A stretch of 64,000 bases of DNA from Paracoccaceae bacterium (GTDB taxonomy: Bacteria > Pseudomonadota > Alphaproteobacteria > Rhodobacterales > Rhodobacteraceae). The DNA lies in contig JACKKJ010000001.1 of the NCBI GenBank assembly GCA_024236495.1, forward strand, positions 62,001-126,000. Reading direction: 5' to 3'. Under the pieces are notes generated by a model, which saw only the letters and a list, made by a program, of their open reading frames with translations, made no database searches and was not told the DNA's origin. The translations under genes were made by a program, and so were the position numbers. Shown here piece after piece: positions 1 to 8,427 of the stretch (the stretch's first letter is position 1; every line of letters begins with the position of its first letter).

Positions 1-373
1 GGTTGGGATCGTGGATGACGCCGAATTCCGTGTTCGCCCCGGCGACACCCGCCAGCACGACCGTCCAGCCGGGGATGCCGTGGATGAAATTCGTCGTGCC
101 GTCGATCGGGTCGATGACCCAGACAAGGCCGCTGGTGCCGGGTTTCGGCGCCTCTTCCTCGCCGACGATGCCGTCTTCGGGGAAGGCGGCGGCGATCTGG
201 GCGCGCACGAAGCTCTCGACATTCTTGTCGGCTTCGGACACGAAGTCCTGATGACCCTTCACCTCCACGTCCAGCCCGTCGAACCGGCGGAAGTAGTCCA
301 GCGCAAGCGCCCCCGCCTCGGCCGCGATGCGGCGTGCCTCGGCGTATCGCCGGTCGATCTCGCTGTCGTGCAT
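1..373 (-). CDS. Inositol monophosphatase family phosphatase (5' part, cut by window edge)
   Basis: Only the first 124 residues are present; the gene runs off the left edge. Family members are Mg2+-dependent, Li+-sensitive phosphatases acting on inositol phosphate, PAP (CysQ) or histidinol phosphate. The metal-binding core is visible: GEEE at residues 71-74 and the motif WVIDPIDGTTNF at 85-96, with aspartates at 88 and 91. The ATG at 373 follows a GGGG-rich ribosome site and is the only plausible start. The gene is divergent from the HAD phosphatase, 50 bp apart. The exact substrate cannot be told from this fragment. Confidence 0.9.
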   Translation of the reverse strand, partial: MHDSEIDRRYAEARRIAAEAGALALDYFRRFDGLDVEVKGHQDFVSEADKNVESFVRAQIAAAFPEDGIVGEEEAPKPGTSGLVWVIDPIDGTTNFIHGIPGWTVVLAGVAGANTEFGVIHDPN

Positions 374-423
374 GTGTTGTCCCCTTCGGGCGAATTTGCC
401 CGTTCCGGCGCGAGGTTAGCAGC

Positions 424-1119
424 ATGACAGGCGGCAGGCGAGAGACGATCTTCGACCCGACGCGGTTCCGCGCGGCGATCTTCGATCTGGACGGGACGCT
501 GGTACACAGCGAACACGTCTGGGAACGCGCCAAGGTCGAGGTGACGGCACGTTATGGCCGGCGCCCGTCGCAGGCGCTTCTGGACGCGCATGTCGGACGC
601 GGGCTCAAGGATTTCCTGGACGAGTTGTTCGAAATGCCGCTGACCCCGGACATGCGCCGCGCCATCGGCGACCAGATCGGCGCCGAGGCCGACCTGTGGC
701 TCGACAAGCTGCGCGAACCGGTGCCGGGGGCACGCGAATGGCTGGTGTCGCTGGCCGAGGCGGGGCTGCGCATCGCCATCTGTTCTTCCTCCCCGCGCCG
801 CCATATCGAGGGCGCGCTGGAGATGCTGGATGTCACCGATGTCGTGGAACTCGCGGTGTCGGGGGCGGAACTGCCGGTGGGCAAGCCCGATCCGCTGCCG
901 TTCCTGACCACGCTTGACCGGCTGGGGCTGGCCGCGCGCGACGCCTTCGCGATCGAGGATTCGGTGCCCGGCGCGCGTGCGGCGACCGGCGCGGGCCTTT
1001 TCACCCTGGCGATCGGCGCGGGCTGCACCGCGCCCGCCTATGATTTCTGCCACCATCAGGCCGAAAACTACGCCGGGCTGATCCACCCCGCGCCACGAAC
1101 GGCGAGCCGGACGGACTGA
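424..1119 (+). CDS. HAD-superfamily hydrolase (phosphatase, Cof/Gph-like subfamily I)
   Basis: A 231-residue soluble phosphatase. All four HAD motifs are present: DLDGT at 21-25 (nucleophile D21 and acid/base D23), the serine motif CSSSP at 120-124, lysine in GKPDP around 154, and the acidic motif IEDS at 177-180. An alpha-helical cap lies between motifs I and II (residues about 30-100), as in phosphoglycolate and beta-phosphoglucomutase-type enzymes. The same frame is open further upstream, but the ATG at 424 is preferred because earlier codons overlap the divergent phosphatase gene and would add residues before the conserved core. Substrate unknown. Confidence 0.85.
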   Translation: MTGGRRETIFDPTRFRAAIFDLDGTLVHSEHVWERAKVEVTARYGRRPSQALLDAHVGRGLKDFLDELFEMPLTPDMRRAIGDQIGAEADLWLDKLREPVPGAREWLVSLAEAGLRIAICSSSPRRHIEGALEMLDVTDVVELAVSGAELPVGKPDPLPFLTTLDRLGLAARDAFAIEDSVPGARAATGAGLFTLAIGAGCTAPAYDFCHHQAENYAGLIHPAPRTASRTD

Positions 1120-1153
1120 GCAGAACCGGCTGACCCGGAAGGACGGACCCGGC

Positions 1154-2182
1154 CTAGCCCTCTAGCGCGATCGTGTCGTCCGCGTCCCAGGTCAGCCAGA
1201 CCTCGCCCTCACCCGGCAGGTCGGCGAAATCGCGGTCGCGTCCGACAGCCTTCAGCGCCTCCCCCCTCCAGTCGAGCACGCAGGTACCCATGGCGCCCGC
1301 GAAGATGCGCTGGCGCAGCCGCGCGCGCAGCCGGACCGGCCCCTGCGGTTCGCAAAGCGAGATGCGGAGGTTCTCGGGCCGCACCGCCACTGTCGCGGTG
1401 CGCGCCCCCGCGATCAGGCCCCCGTCGGGCAGGCGCAGGCCGCCCGCCTCCGGCACCCCTGAAATCAGGTTCGCCTCGCCCAGGAAGCGGGCGGTGAAGG
1501 CGTCGCGCGGGTCGTCGTAGACCTCGCGCGGGGGGCCATGGCGGACAAGCCGTCCGTCCTTCAGGATACCGATCCGGTCGGAAAGCGTCAGCGCTTCTTC
1601 CTGGTCGTGGGTGACGAAGATGGTGGTGATGCCGACCTCGCGCTGGATGCGCTTGAGCTCTATCTGCATGTCCACCCGCAGCGCCTTGTCGAGCGCGGAA
1701 AGCGGTTCATCCAGCAAAAGGACGCGCGGGCGGGTGACAATGGCGCGGGCCATCGCGACGCGCTGGCGCTGGCCGCCGGAAAGCTCGTTGGTCTTGCGCG
1801 CGCCGAAGGGGCCAAGCTGGACCAGTTCCAGCGCCTCGGCGACGCGGCGCGCGCGCTCGGCGGCGGCGACCTTGCGCACCTCCAGCCCGAAGGCGACGTT
1901 CTGGGCGACAGTCATGTTGGGGAAAAGCGCGTAGTTCTGGAAGACCATCCCGATCTCGCGCGCCTCGACCGGGACGTTCTCGACCGGTGCATCGCCGATG
2001 AAGACGCGCCCCGCATCTGGCACCACAAAGCCCGCGATCGCCCGCAGAAGCGTTGTCTTGCCCGACCCGGACGGGCCGAGAAGCCCGAAGAACCCGCCAT
2101 CGGGAAAGGACAGCGACACCGCGTCGAGCGCCCGCGCCCCGCCGTAGGTCTTCGTCAGCCCCTCGACCCGAACCTGCGCCAT
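1154..2182 (-). CDS. Polyamine-type ABC importer, ATP-binding subunit (PotA-like), system A
   Basis: A 342-residue ATPase of the PotA/FbpC/CysA type that powers import through the two adjacent permeases at the inner membrane. Walker A GPSGSGKTT is at 36-44, the signature LSGGQ at 134-138 and Walker B LLLDEP at 155-160, followed by a switch histidine (VTHDQEE). The C-terminal ~110 residues form a TOBE-like regulatory region, giving the usual length for this family. The start overlaps the stop of the upstream permease by one base (TGATG), so the pair is translationally coupled. It is the last gene of the operon that begins with the GntR regulator at 7623. Confidence 0.92.
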   Translation of the reverse strand: MAQVRVEGLTKTYGGARALDAVSLSFPDGGFFGLLGPSGSGKTTLLRAIAGFVVPDAGRVFIGDAPVENVPVEAREIGMVFQNYALFPNMTVAQNVAFGLEVRKVAAAERARRVAEALELVQLGPFGARKTNELSGGQRQRVAMARAIVTRPRVLLLDEPLSALDKALRVDMQIELKRIQREVGITTIFVTHDQEEALTLSDRIGILKDGRLVRHGPPREVYDDPRDAFTARFLGEANLISGVPEAGGLRLPDGGLIAGARTATVAVRPENLRISLCEPQGPVRLRARLRQRIFAGAMGTCVLDWRGEALKAVGRDRDFADLPGEGEVWLTWDADDTIALEG

Positions 2183-2967
2183 CAGCGTTCCCCCCCGAAG
2201 TTCGAATAGCGTGCCGCCAGCACCATGATCCCCATCGACACCGCGATGATGATCGTCGAGATGGCGTTGATCTCGGGCGTGAAGCCCTTGCGGATCGACG
2301 TGTAGATGAGAACCGGCAGCGTCGTGTCGCCCGGTTCGGACAGGAAGTAGGACACGACGAACTGGTCGAAACTGACCGCGAAGGCGAAAAGGCCGCCGGC
2401 GACGATCCCGGGCAGGATCCAGGGCACGGTCACGCGCATCGTCACGGTCCAGGCCCCAGCCCCCAGCGACCGGGCCGCCTCCTCAAGCGTTGCGTCGAAG
2501 GTGGCCAGCCGCGCGGTGACGACGACGATGACGTAGGGCAGCGCCAGCGCGACATGGCCGATGATGACCGCGGGCGTGCCCCGGCCGATCCCGATTCCGA
2601 AGAAGAAGATCAGCATCGCGGTGCCGGTGATCAGCCACGGAATCGCGATCGGCGGAAACAGGAGCACCTGCAGCACCCGCTTGCCGGGCACGTCGTAGCG
2701 GAACAGCGCGATCGACGCCGCCGTGCCCGCCGCCGTCGCCAGCACGGTCACCACGCAAGCGATCCAGACCGACCGCCCCGCTGCCGACAGGATTTCGCGG
2801 TTGGACCAGAGCTTTGCATACCATTCGGTCGAGAAGCTGAAGGGCAGCTGGTAGAAGGCCGAGGCATTGAACGACATCGCCGCCATCACAAGGATCGGCG
2901 CGTAAAGGAAGAACAGGATCAGGCCAAGATAGCCGCGCCCCAGGAGGGCAAGCGTCCGGTTCGTCAT
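2182..2967 (-). CDS. Polyamine-type ABC importer, permease 2 (PotC-like), system A
   Basis: A 261-residue inner-membrane permease with about six hydrophobic segments. The EAA loop that contacts the ATPase is seen as EEAARSLGAGAW, followed by the typical P-x2-LPG turn. The open frame extends further upstream, but there it lies out of frame over the preceding permease; the ATG at 2967 overlaps that gene's stop by four bases (ATGA), which fixes the start. Its partner is permease 1 at 2964-3827. The family includes spermidine/putrescine, thiamine and iron permeases, so the substrate is not set by this protein. Confidence 0.92.
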   Translation of the reverse strand: MTNRTLALLGRGYLGLILFFLYAPILVMAAMSFNASAFYQLPFSFSTEWYAKLWSNREILSAAGRSVWIACVVTVLATAAGTAASIALFRYDVPGKRVLQVLLFPPIAIPWLITGTAMLIFFFGIGIGRGTPAVIIGHVALALPYVIVVVTARLATFDATLEEAARSLGAGAWTVTMRVTVPWILPGIVAGGLFAFAVSFDQFVVSYFLSEPGDTTLPVLIYTSIRKGFTPEINAISTIIIAVSMGIMVLAARYSNFGGER

Positions 2968-3827
2968 CGCTGCGACCTCCTGAGGGCGGGGCTGGCAAGC
3001 GCGAGGATCGTCAGGATCACCGCCAGCAGGACAAAGGAAAGCGCCGCACCGAGGGGCCAGTTGAAGACCGCGACGAACTGATCCTCGATCACTGTCCCGT
3101 AGTAGGTGCCCAGCCGGCCGCCCAGAAGCCGCGGCTCCATGAAGGAGCCGACCACCGGGACGAAGATCAGGACCGCGCCCGCGATGATGCCGGGCGCGGC
3201 AAGCGGCAGGATCAGTCGCAAGAGGATCGTCCGGCGCCTGGCGCCCAGCGACCGCGCCGCCTCGATCAGGCTGTCGTCGATGGCCTGCAGCGCGAGGTAG
3301 GAGGTCAGGATGACATAGGGCAGGTAGGAATGGACAAGGCCGATGACGATGGCCGTGGGGCTGAACATCAGGTTGATGCGCACGTCCCAGGGCAGGATCG
3401 CGTCGATCAGGCCCGACAAGACGCCGTTGCCGCGCAACACGATGGCCCAGGAAAAGATCCGCACCAGCGAATTCGACCAGAACGGCAGGATCACCAGAAG
3501 GAACATCGCCTCGCGCGCGCGGCCCCGGATCACCTTGGCCAGGACGAAGGCACAGGGAAAACCGATCAGGACCGACAGTGCGGTGACGGTCATGCCAAGC
3601 TTCAGCGACTTCCACAGAAGCGTCGCGTAGGTGCCGGATTCGAAGACCGCGCGGTAGTTGTCCAGCGTGACGTGCCAGTCGCGGTCGCCGAAGGGTACGT
3701 CAGACAGGAAGCTGAAGAAGGCCATGGCCGACAGGGGCAGGAAGACCGCCAGCGTCAGCCAAAGATATGCGGGGGCAAGCAGCAGCGCCGCGCGCGTCCG
3801 ATCCTTGCGGGCCAGATTGCCGCTCAT
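2964..3827 (-). CDS. Polyamine-type ABC importer, permease 1 (PotB-like), system A
   Basis: A 287-residue inner-membrane permease. The N-terminus has a long hydrophobic segment starting near residue 14, and about five more segments follow. The cytoplasmic EAA loop reads IEAARSLGARRRTILL, then LPLAAPG. It lies between the periplasmic binding protein (29 bp upstream) and permease 2 (overlapping ATGA), the standard order of Pot-type systems. System A differs from the other two Pot-like systems of the window in being linked to a sugar kinase and an ADP-ribosylglycohydrolase-fold enzyme. Confidence 0.92.
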   Translation of the reverse strand: MSGNLARKDRTRAALLLAPAYLWLTLAVFLPLSAMAFFSFLSDVPFGDRDWHVTLDNYRAVFESGTYATLLWKSLKLGMTVTALSVLIGFPCAFVLAKVIRGRAREAMFLLVILPFWSNSLVRIFSWAIVLRGNGVLSGLIDAILPWDVRINLMFSPTAIVIGLVHSYLPYVILTSYLALQAIDDSLIEAARSLGARRRTILLRLILPLAAPGIIAGAVLIFVPVVGSFMEPRLLGGRLGTYYGTVIEDQFVAVFNWPLGAALSFVLLAVILTILALASPALRRSQR

Positions 3828-3856
3828 GCCGCTTGCCCCCCTGTCCTCCCGCGCGC

Positions 3857-4888
3857 TTATTGCGCCGCTTTCAGATCCTGCCAGAGCTTCAGATAGGCCT
3901 CGCGGTCAGCGTCGGAGACAGGCTTCATGAACTGCACCTTGGCGACCACCGCGGGATCGCCGAGAACGGCGCGGTTGAAGCTTGTCTCGGGCAGTGCCGC
4001 GGCGGCCTTGGTGTTGGAGGTCGCGGGCGCCCCGTCGGGTTCCCATTTCACATAGAACTCCGGATCCACCATCCAGTCGATGAACGCATGCGCGGCGTCC
4101 TTGTGGGTCGAGGAAGCCGGGATCGACAGCCCGTCGAGCCAGCCGATCGCCCCTTCGTCGGGCACCACGAAGGCGACCGGCAGGCCCGCCGCCTGCGACC
4201 GCGCCGCCGAACCCGACCAATAGGTCGCCACTGCGAAATCGCCGGCCGACATGAACTGGTTCCAGTCGTTCTCGGAACTCCAGAAGGTCGTGATCTGCGG
4301 CATCAACTCGGTCAGCTTGGCCTTGACGGCTTCCATGTCGGTGATCGCGTTGATGTTCTGGCCGGTCGCCATGGCGGCGAATTGCACCGCCTCGAGCCCG
4401 TCGTCGCGGATCGACACGCGGCCCTTCAGCGCCGGATCCCAAAGGACCGAAAGCGATGTCGGAAGCTCGGCGAAGTCGCCCGTGTTGACCGCGATCGAGG
4501 TCAGGCCCCAGGTCCAGGGCACACCGTGAAGCGCCCCGGCGGGGTTCAGATCCTCGTTCCCGGTGAGCCCCGGATCGAGGTCGGCGAAGTGGGTGATCTT
4601 CGCGGTGTCGATCGGGTCGATCAGCCCCTCAGCCTGGGCCTGTGCGGTATAGGCGGAGTTGATCAGCACCACGTCATAGGCGCCGGGGTTGGTGCGCAGC
4701 TTCGTCAGCATCTCCTGTTCGGAGGTGAAGTATTCATGCACGACGGTGTTGCCGGTCTTCTCGGCAAAGGCGGCGACGGCCCAGTCAAGGTCGGTACCGT
4801 AGCCCTGCCAGTTCAGGACGCGGATTTCATCGGCGCTGGCGCCTTGCGCGATCATCGCCAGGGCGGATGTCAAAAGCAGTCTTTTCAT
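3857..4888 (-). CDS. Polyamine-type ABC importer, periplasmic substrate-binding protein, system A
   Basis: A 343-residue exported solute-binding protein of the PotD/PotF type (extracellular solute-binding family 1/8). The first ~19 residues form a Sec signal peptide ending near GASA. The mature start reads EIRVLNWQGYGTDLDWAV, the usual first strand of PotD relatives. The open frame extends 29 codons upstream, but the ATG at 4888 has a perfect GGAGG ribosome site six bases away and places the signal peptide at the N-terminus. The ligand is unknown; the operon context argues for a ribosyl or sugar-linked compound as much as for a polyamine. Confidence 0.92.
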   Translation of the reverse strand: MKRLLLTSALAMIAQGASADEIRVLNWQGYGTDLDWAVAAFAEKTGNTVVHEYFTSEQEMLTKLRTNPGAYDVVLINSAYTAQAQAEGLIDPIDTAKITHFADLDPGLTGNEDLNPAGALHGVPWTWGLTSIAVNTGDFAELPTSLSVLWDPALKGRVSIRDDGLEAVQFAAMATGQNINAITDMEAVKAKLTELMPQITTFWSSENDWNQFMSAGDFAVATYWSGSAARSQAAGLPVAFVVPDEGAIGWLDGLSIPASSTHKDAAHAFIDWMVDPEFYVKWEPDGAPATSNTKAAAALPETSFNRAVLGDPAVVAKVQFMKPVSDADREAYLKLWQDLKAAQ

Positions 4889-4913
4889 CGTTTCCTCCGT
4901 TGTTTGTCCGGCG

Positions 4914-5873
4914 TCAGGCCGGGCTGGTGTCGCCTTGCCTGTCCCGGGTTCCGGGCGTTTCGCCCATCGCCACAAGGACGGTGTTCAGATCCGGGGCCGT
5001 GGACGGCCCTTCTTTCGTTGTTGAAAGCGCGGCGCAGACATTGGCGATGCGCGCGGCGCGTTCGGCATCCGCGCCCTGCGCCAGCATCGCAATGAAGGCA
5101 CCGGTATGGGCGTCGCCCGCGCCGTTGGTGTCGACCGCGCGGACGGCGAAACCCGGCAAATGGACGGGCGCCTGCCCCGGCAGGGCCAGATGGCAGCCCC
5201 GGGCACCGTCGCGCAGGATCGCGCCGCCTTCGGCCGGGCGACCTTCGGCCAGCGCCGCCGCGATGGCGGCCGGATCGGATAGCCCGGTCAGTACCGCGCC
5301 CTCCGCCCGGTTGGCGCTCACCCAAAGGGCGGCCGACAGGGCCGCCTGACGCGCCCCCTCGGGGATCGCCGCGATCACCGGACTTGGGTCAAAGACCAGC
5401 CGGGGCGGGCGGGCACGAAGCCAGCGGACCAGCGCGGCCCGGCTTTGCGGGTAGTGAAGCGCGTAACCCGAAAGCAGGTGCCAGTCTTGCGCCCCCGGAT
5501 CGAGCCGCGCGAGATCTGCGTCGGTCACGACCCCGTCCGCCCCCTCGGCGGCGATGAAACTGCGTTCCCCGCCCGCGTCGGTCAGAACCGTGCAAAGCCC
5601 CTGGTCGCGCCCGGCAAGCCGGACGCCGATCCAGTCGATGCCTTCCCGCACCATCGCCGCGTGCGCGATATCGGCGAAGGGGCCGGTGCCCAGCGTGCCG
5701 GCGTGGGCGACCGCGATCCCCATGCGCCGTGCCGCGACCATCGCGTTGAAGCCGCCGCCCGCCGCGACGGAAAAGCCTTGCACGATGGCCTCGGTCCCCG
5801 GTTCGGGCACCGCCTCGACCCGGTAGATCAGGTCGACGATGACGCCGGACATCTGGATCAGCCGCGCGGTCAT
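4914..5873 (-). CDS. PfkB-family carbohydrate kinase (YegV-like by context)
   Basis: A 319-residue ribokinase/PfkB-fold kinase that would phosphorylate a sugar or nucleoside from ATP in the cytoplasm. The N-terminal glycine pair AAGGGFN (residues 38-44) and the C-terminal signature DTNGAGDAHTGAF (248-260) are present; D254 is the expected catalytic base. Its start overlaps the stop of the ADP-ribosylglycohydrolase-like gene by four bases, implying coupled synthesis. In E. coli the same enzyme pair is encoded by yegU and yegV. The most natural reading is that the hydrolase releases a pentose-like product which this kinase traps; that is inference. Confidence 0.88.
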   Translation of the reverse strand: MTARLIQMSGVIVDLIYRVEAVPEPGTEAIVQGFSVAAGGGFNAMVAARRMGIAVAHAGTLGTGPFADIAHAAMVREGIDWIGVRLAGRDQGLCTVLTDAGGERSFIAAEGADGVVTDADLARLDPGAQDWHLLSGYALHYPQSRAALVRWLRARPPRLVFDPSPVIAAIPEGARQAALSAALWVSANRAEGAVLTGLSDPAAIAAALAEGRPAEGGAILRDGARGCHLALPGQAPVHLPGFAVRAVDTNGAGDAHTGAFIAMLAQGADAERAARIANVCAALSTTKEGPSTAPDLNTVLVAMGETPGTRDRQGDTSPA

Positions 5874-6904
5874 GGCCGCCCCCCGTCCGCCTGCCCGCCC
5901 TGCCCGCCCTGCCGCGCGCGCAGTGCCAGAAGACCGTCGGCGACCGGGCCAAGATCCAGCCGGCTTGCCGACAGCACGCGGGCCAGGCCGTCCGCCGGAA
6001 AGGCGCGTTCGCCCGCGCAGGCACCGGCCATCGCGCAGGCGATGGCGCCGATCGTGTCGGTGTCGTCGCCGATGTTGGCCGCGATCAGCGCCGCCCGCCA
6101 GGGATCGCCGCCCGCCAGCCGCACCACGCCGAACGCCGCCGCCACCGAATCCCGGCTGGCGACGGAGGTGCCGATCCTTTCGGCAAGCGCCGCCTCGTCC
6201 CCGGCCTCGGCGATGCGCAGGGCAAGGGTGATGCGTCCGGCCATGTCCGCCTCTCCCTCCGGTGCGCCGCGGGTGGCGCCCAGGCGCGCTGCCGCCAGCG
6301 CCGCGGGCAGCGCGGCGTCGAAATCCGCGCCCTCCACCCCCCGGCTGACGACCATCGCGACGGCCGCCGCCGCCGCGATCGCCTCGCGCGTGTTGTGGGT
6401 CACGCGGCTGGCGCGGACGACCTGATCGACCAGTCGCCTGGGGTCGCCTGCAGGGGTCGCGATCCCGACCGGGGCGATCCGCATTGCCGCGCCGTTGGTC
6501 GTGCCCTTGCGGCCCGTCTCGGACGCCGGGACCCCTGCCAGAAGCGCGTCGAGCGCGCGTTTCGACGACGGCCCCAGAAGATCGCGCAGCCCCCGTGCGC
6601 GCACCCCCGCCTCCCAGTCCAGAAGCGCCGCGGCCCAGGACCGGTCATCAAACGCCGCATCCCCCCGCAACAGGCGTTCGGCCAAAAGCAGCGTCTGTTC
6701 GGTATCGTCCGTCACCATCGCGGCCGAAAGCCCGTGCGATACCGGATGATCGGCACAAGGCGCCACGAAATCCGTTATCCTGCCATAGGTTGCCGCGATC
6801 TCTTCGCGTGTGAGGGTCTGCGACGGCATGCCCAGCGCATCGCCCAGCGCCACCCCCGACAGGGCGCCAAGCGCGCGGTCCCGCCTGTCCACCGCCCCCG
6901 CCAT
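5870..6904 (-). CDS. ADP-ribosylglycohydrolase-fold enzyme (DraG/ARH family, YegU-like)
   Basis: A 344-residue all-alpha hydrolase of the DraG/ARH family, which cleaves N- or O-glycosidic bonds to ribose using two Mg2+ ions. Both metal-binding motifs are intact: TDDTEQ at 65-70 and GDDTDT at 279-284. The N-terminal ALGALSGVALGDALG segment is also typical. Position in a catabolic operon, between a GntR regulator (overlapping by one base at 6904) and a sugar kinase, suggests a small-molecule glycoside substrate rather than reversal of protein ADP-ribosylation. No ADP-ribosyltransferase such as DraT is nearby, which supports that view. Confidence 0.88.
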   Translation of the reverse strand: MAGAVDRRDRALGALSGVALGDALGMPSQTLTREEIAATYGRITDFVAPCADHPVSHGLSAAMVTDDTEQTLLLAERLLRGDAAFDDRSWAAALLDWEAGVRARGLRDLLGPSSKRALDALLAGVPASETGRKGTTNGAAMRIAPVGIATPAGDPRRLVDQVVRASRVTHNTREAIAAAAAVAMVVSRGVEGADFDAALPAALAAARLGATRGAPEGEADMAGRITLALRIAEAGDEAALAERIGTSVASRDSVAAAFGVVRLAGGDPWRAALIAANIGDDTDTIGAIACAMAGACAGERAFPADGLARVLSASRLDLGPVADGLLALRARQGGQGGQADGGRP

Positions 6905-7623
6905 CAGAAGTCGATCCTGAGGCCGAAGCGCGCCGGGTCGAGGATGCTTTCGACGTATTCGAGCGTTTCGCCCTCGGCCGTCAGGGTCACCCGCTCAAGC
7001 CGCAGCATCGGCACCCCGGCCGGGCGGCCCATGATGTCGGCGTCCACCGCCGACAGGGCGGGGATGACGCCGACGACCTCCTGCCCGCTTGCGGCGGCAA
7101 GGCCCGCGGCCCCAAGCGTGGCGTTCAGCGACCCGCCTTCCAGCCCACCGGTCAGGATCGGTTCGAACGCATCGCGCCAGGGCAGGCGGCTGCGTTCCAG
7201 AGAAATCCCCCACCCGGCCTTGCGGCAGACCCGCAGGCGGTCGATCCGCAGATAGCTTTCGGTGGCGCCAAGCCGCGCGTCGGCGCGCTGGCTGCTGCCG
7301 CGCGCCACGCCCAGAAGGCGGGTTTCCACCGCGCCCTCGCCGTGCGACAGCGCGATCGTCCAGCCGAGGTTGGAATCGATCGTGGTGCCGTCATAGGTGA
7401 CAAAGGATCCGATCCCGGTTCGGGTCGTTATCAACCCCTGCCGCGCCAGGATCTCGAGCCCGCGGCGCACCGTGTTGCGGCTGACCGAGAAGCGGCGCAT
7501 CAGCCCGCCCTCGCTGTCCAGCTGGTCCCCGTGCAAGAGCCGCCCGTCGCGGATCTCGCGTTCCAGCGTGCGCGCCACAAGTTCTGACTTCGGCAATCCG
7601 ATTCGGGTGGACACGGGGGGCAT
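6904..7623 (-). CDS. GntR-family repressor, HutC/UTRA subfamily (YegW-like by context)
   Basis: A 239-residue regulator with an N-terminal winged helix (residues about 10-78; recognition helix in FSVSRNTVRRGLEIL) and a C-terminal UTRA ligand-binding domain. An earlier in-frame ATG exists at 7650, but it lies inside the -10 element of a strong promoter, so the ATG at 7623 is chosen. This is the first gene of the system A operon. A dyad operator sits at the transcription start of its own promoter, so autoregulation and control of all seven genes is likely. The inducer is probably the imported compound or its phosphorylated product. Confidence 0.88.
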   Translation of the reverse strand: MPPVSTRIGLPKSELVARTLEREIRDGRLLHGDQLDSEGGLMRRFSVSRNTVRRGLEILARQGLITTRTGIGSFVTYDGTTIDSNLGWTIALSHGEGAVETRLLGVARGSSQRADARLGATESYLRIDRLRVCRKAGWGISLERSRLPWRDAFEPILTGGLEGGSLNATLGAAGLAAASGQEVVGVIPALSAVDADIMGRPAGVPMLRLERVTLTAEGETLEYVESILDPARFGLRIDF

Positions 7624-7626
7624 CCT

Positions 7627-7673
7627 GGTACCTGTTCCTACCTGTACCATATCCACGCTCCGCCAGTTGTCAA
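7627..7673 (-). promoter_or_regulatory. Promoter and operator of the gntR-draG-like-pfkB-ABC operon
   Basis: Reading leftward, a perfect -35 TTGACA (7668-7673) is followed after 16 bp by a -10 TATGGT (7646-7651). A 22-bp element (7627-7648) starts inside the -10 and covers the expected start site. Its ends form an inverted repeat (GGTAC...GTACC) and it contains the direct repeat TACCTGT spaced by 10 bp. This is a typical place for a GntR repressor to block initiation. Confidence 0.75.
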
Positions 7674-7712
7674 ACCCGACCTGGGGGTCAGGCGCGGCGG
7701 TCAGGCGGCAAG

Positions 7713-8423
7713 TCAGGCGTGGCGCAGGGCCGATCCCGCGCGGCGGAGCGCGCCGATGATGGCGGCCGCGGTCGGATGGCTGGCGCCGGGGTCTCCGGTG
7801 AATTCGGCCACCGACCGGAAGGTCGCGAAACCGGTCACCAGCCGCGCCTCGATCCGGTGCGCGCCGCCCGGGCCGCTGTCGGACATCTCGACGGTCGTCG
7901 CGGCGATCCCCGGCCCGCAAAGCGCGGCGGCGACGGCGCTGTTCAGATCGTCCGGGAACTGCAGGACCGCGTCTGCAAGCGCGCCAGACCAGGGCGCGCC
8001 GATCCCCGGTCTTTCGGCGCGGATGTGAAGGCCGCGCACCTCGTGCGGCAGGCCGTGGCCGATCCCGGCGAACCAGGGCGTGAACAGCGTCAGCGCATGC
8101 CCCGCCCGCACTGCCGCGGCCTCCATCCCGGCGCGCAGGGCGTCGTCGGCCAGCGCCGCCGCGCCGACCGTCCACAGGTCTGTGCAGCCAAGGGCGCGCG
8201 GCCCGAAGGCGCGAAGCGCCCCCGGGCCGGCGGTGTCGATGATCAGGTCGGCGGGGGCGGTGAAGAAGGCATCGGCATCGGCGGTGTCGGGCAGGCCCGA
8301 CCGGCTGAGCACGCGCCCGAGCCGGAGCCCGGGCGCCCTGCCGACAAAGTCGATGACCGCGCGGCCGATCCGCCCTGCCCCGATGACGCTGACGGTGCGT
8401 GCCCCGTCCGTCATCCGTGTCAC
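7713..8423 (-). CDS. L-aspartate dehydrogenase-like NAD(P)-binding protein (DUF108/NadX family)
   Basis: A 236-residue protein with a Rossmann fold: VSVIGAGRIG at residues 11-20 binds the dinucleotide. The middle region (LWTVGAAALAD) and the C-terminal segment FPDDLNSAVAAALCGPG followed by HRIEARLVTGFATF match the L-aspartate dehydrogenase family, which oxidises aspartate to iminosuccinate or runs in reverse. It is the last gene of the leftward branched-chain-type ABC operon, four bases after the binding protein. Because a RidA domain (which hydrolyses reactive imines) is encoded in the divergent half of the same locus, imine chemistry is likely. The true substrate may differ from aspartate. 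Confidence 0.75.
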   Translation of the reverse strand: MTRMTDGARTVSVIGAGRIGRAVIDFVGRAPGLRLGRVLSRSGLPDTADADAFFTAPADLIIDTAGPGALRAFGPRALGCTDLWTVGAAALADDALRAGMEAAAVRAGHALTLFTPWFAGIGHGLPHEVRGLHIRAERPGIGAPWSGALADAVLQFPDDLNSAVAAALCGPGIAATTVEMSDSGPGGAHRIEARLVTGFATFRSVAEFTGDPGASHPTAAAIIGALRRAGSALRHA

Positions 8424-8427
8424 GGGC

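Noticed and set aside
7624..7650. Start of the GntR/HutC regulator at the upstream ATG (7650)
   Set aside because: That ATG is part of the TATGGT -10 element; a transcript starting downstream of it could not contain it.
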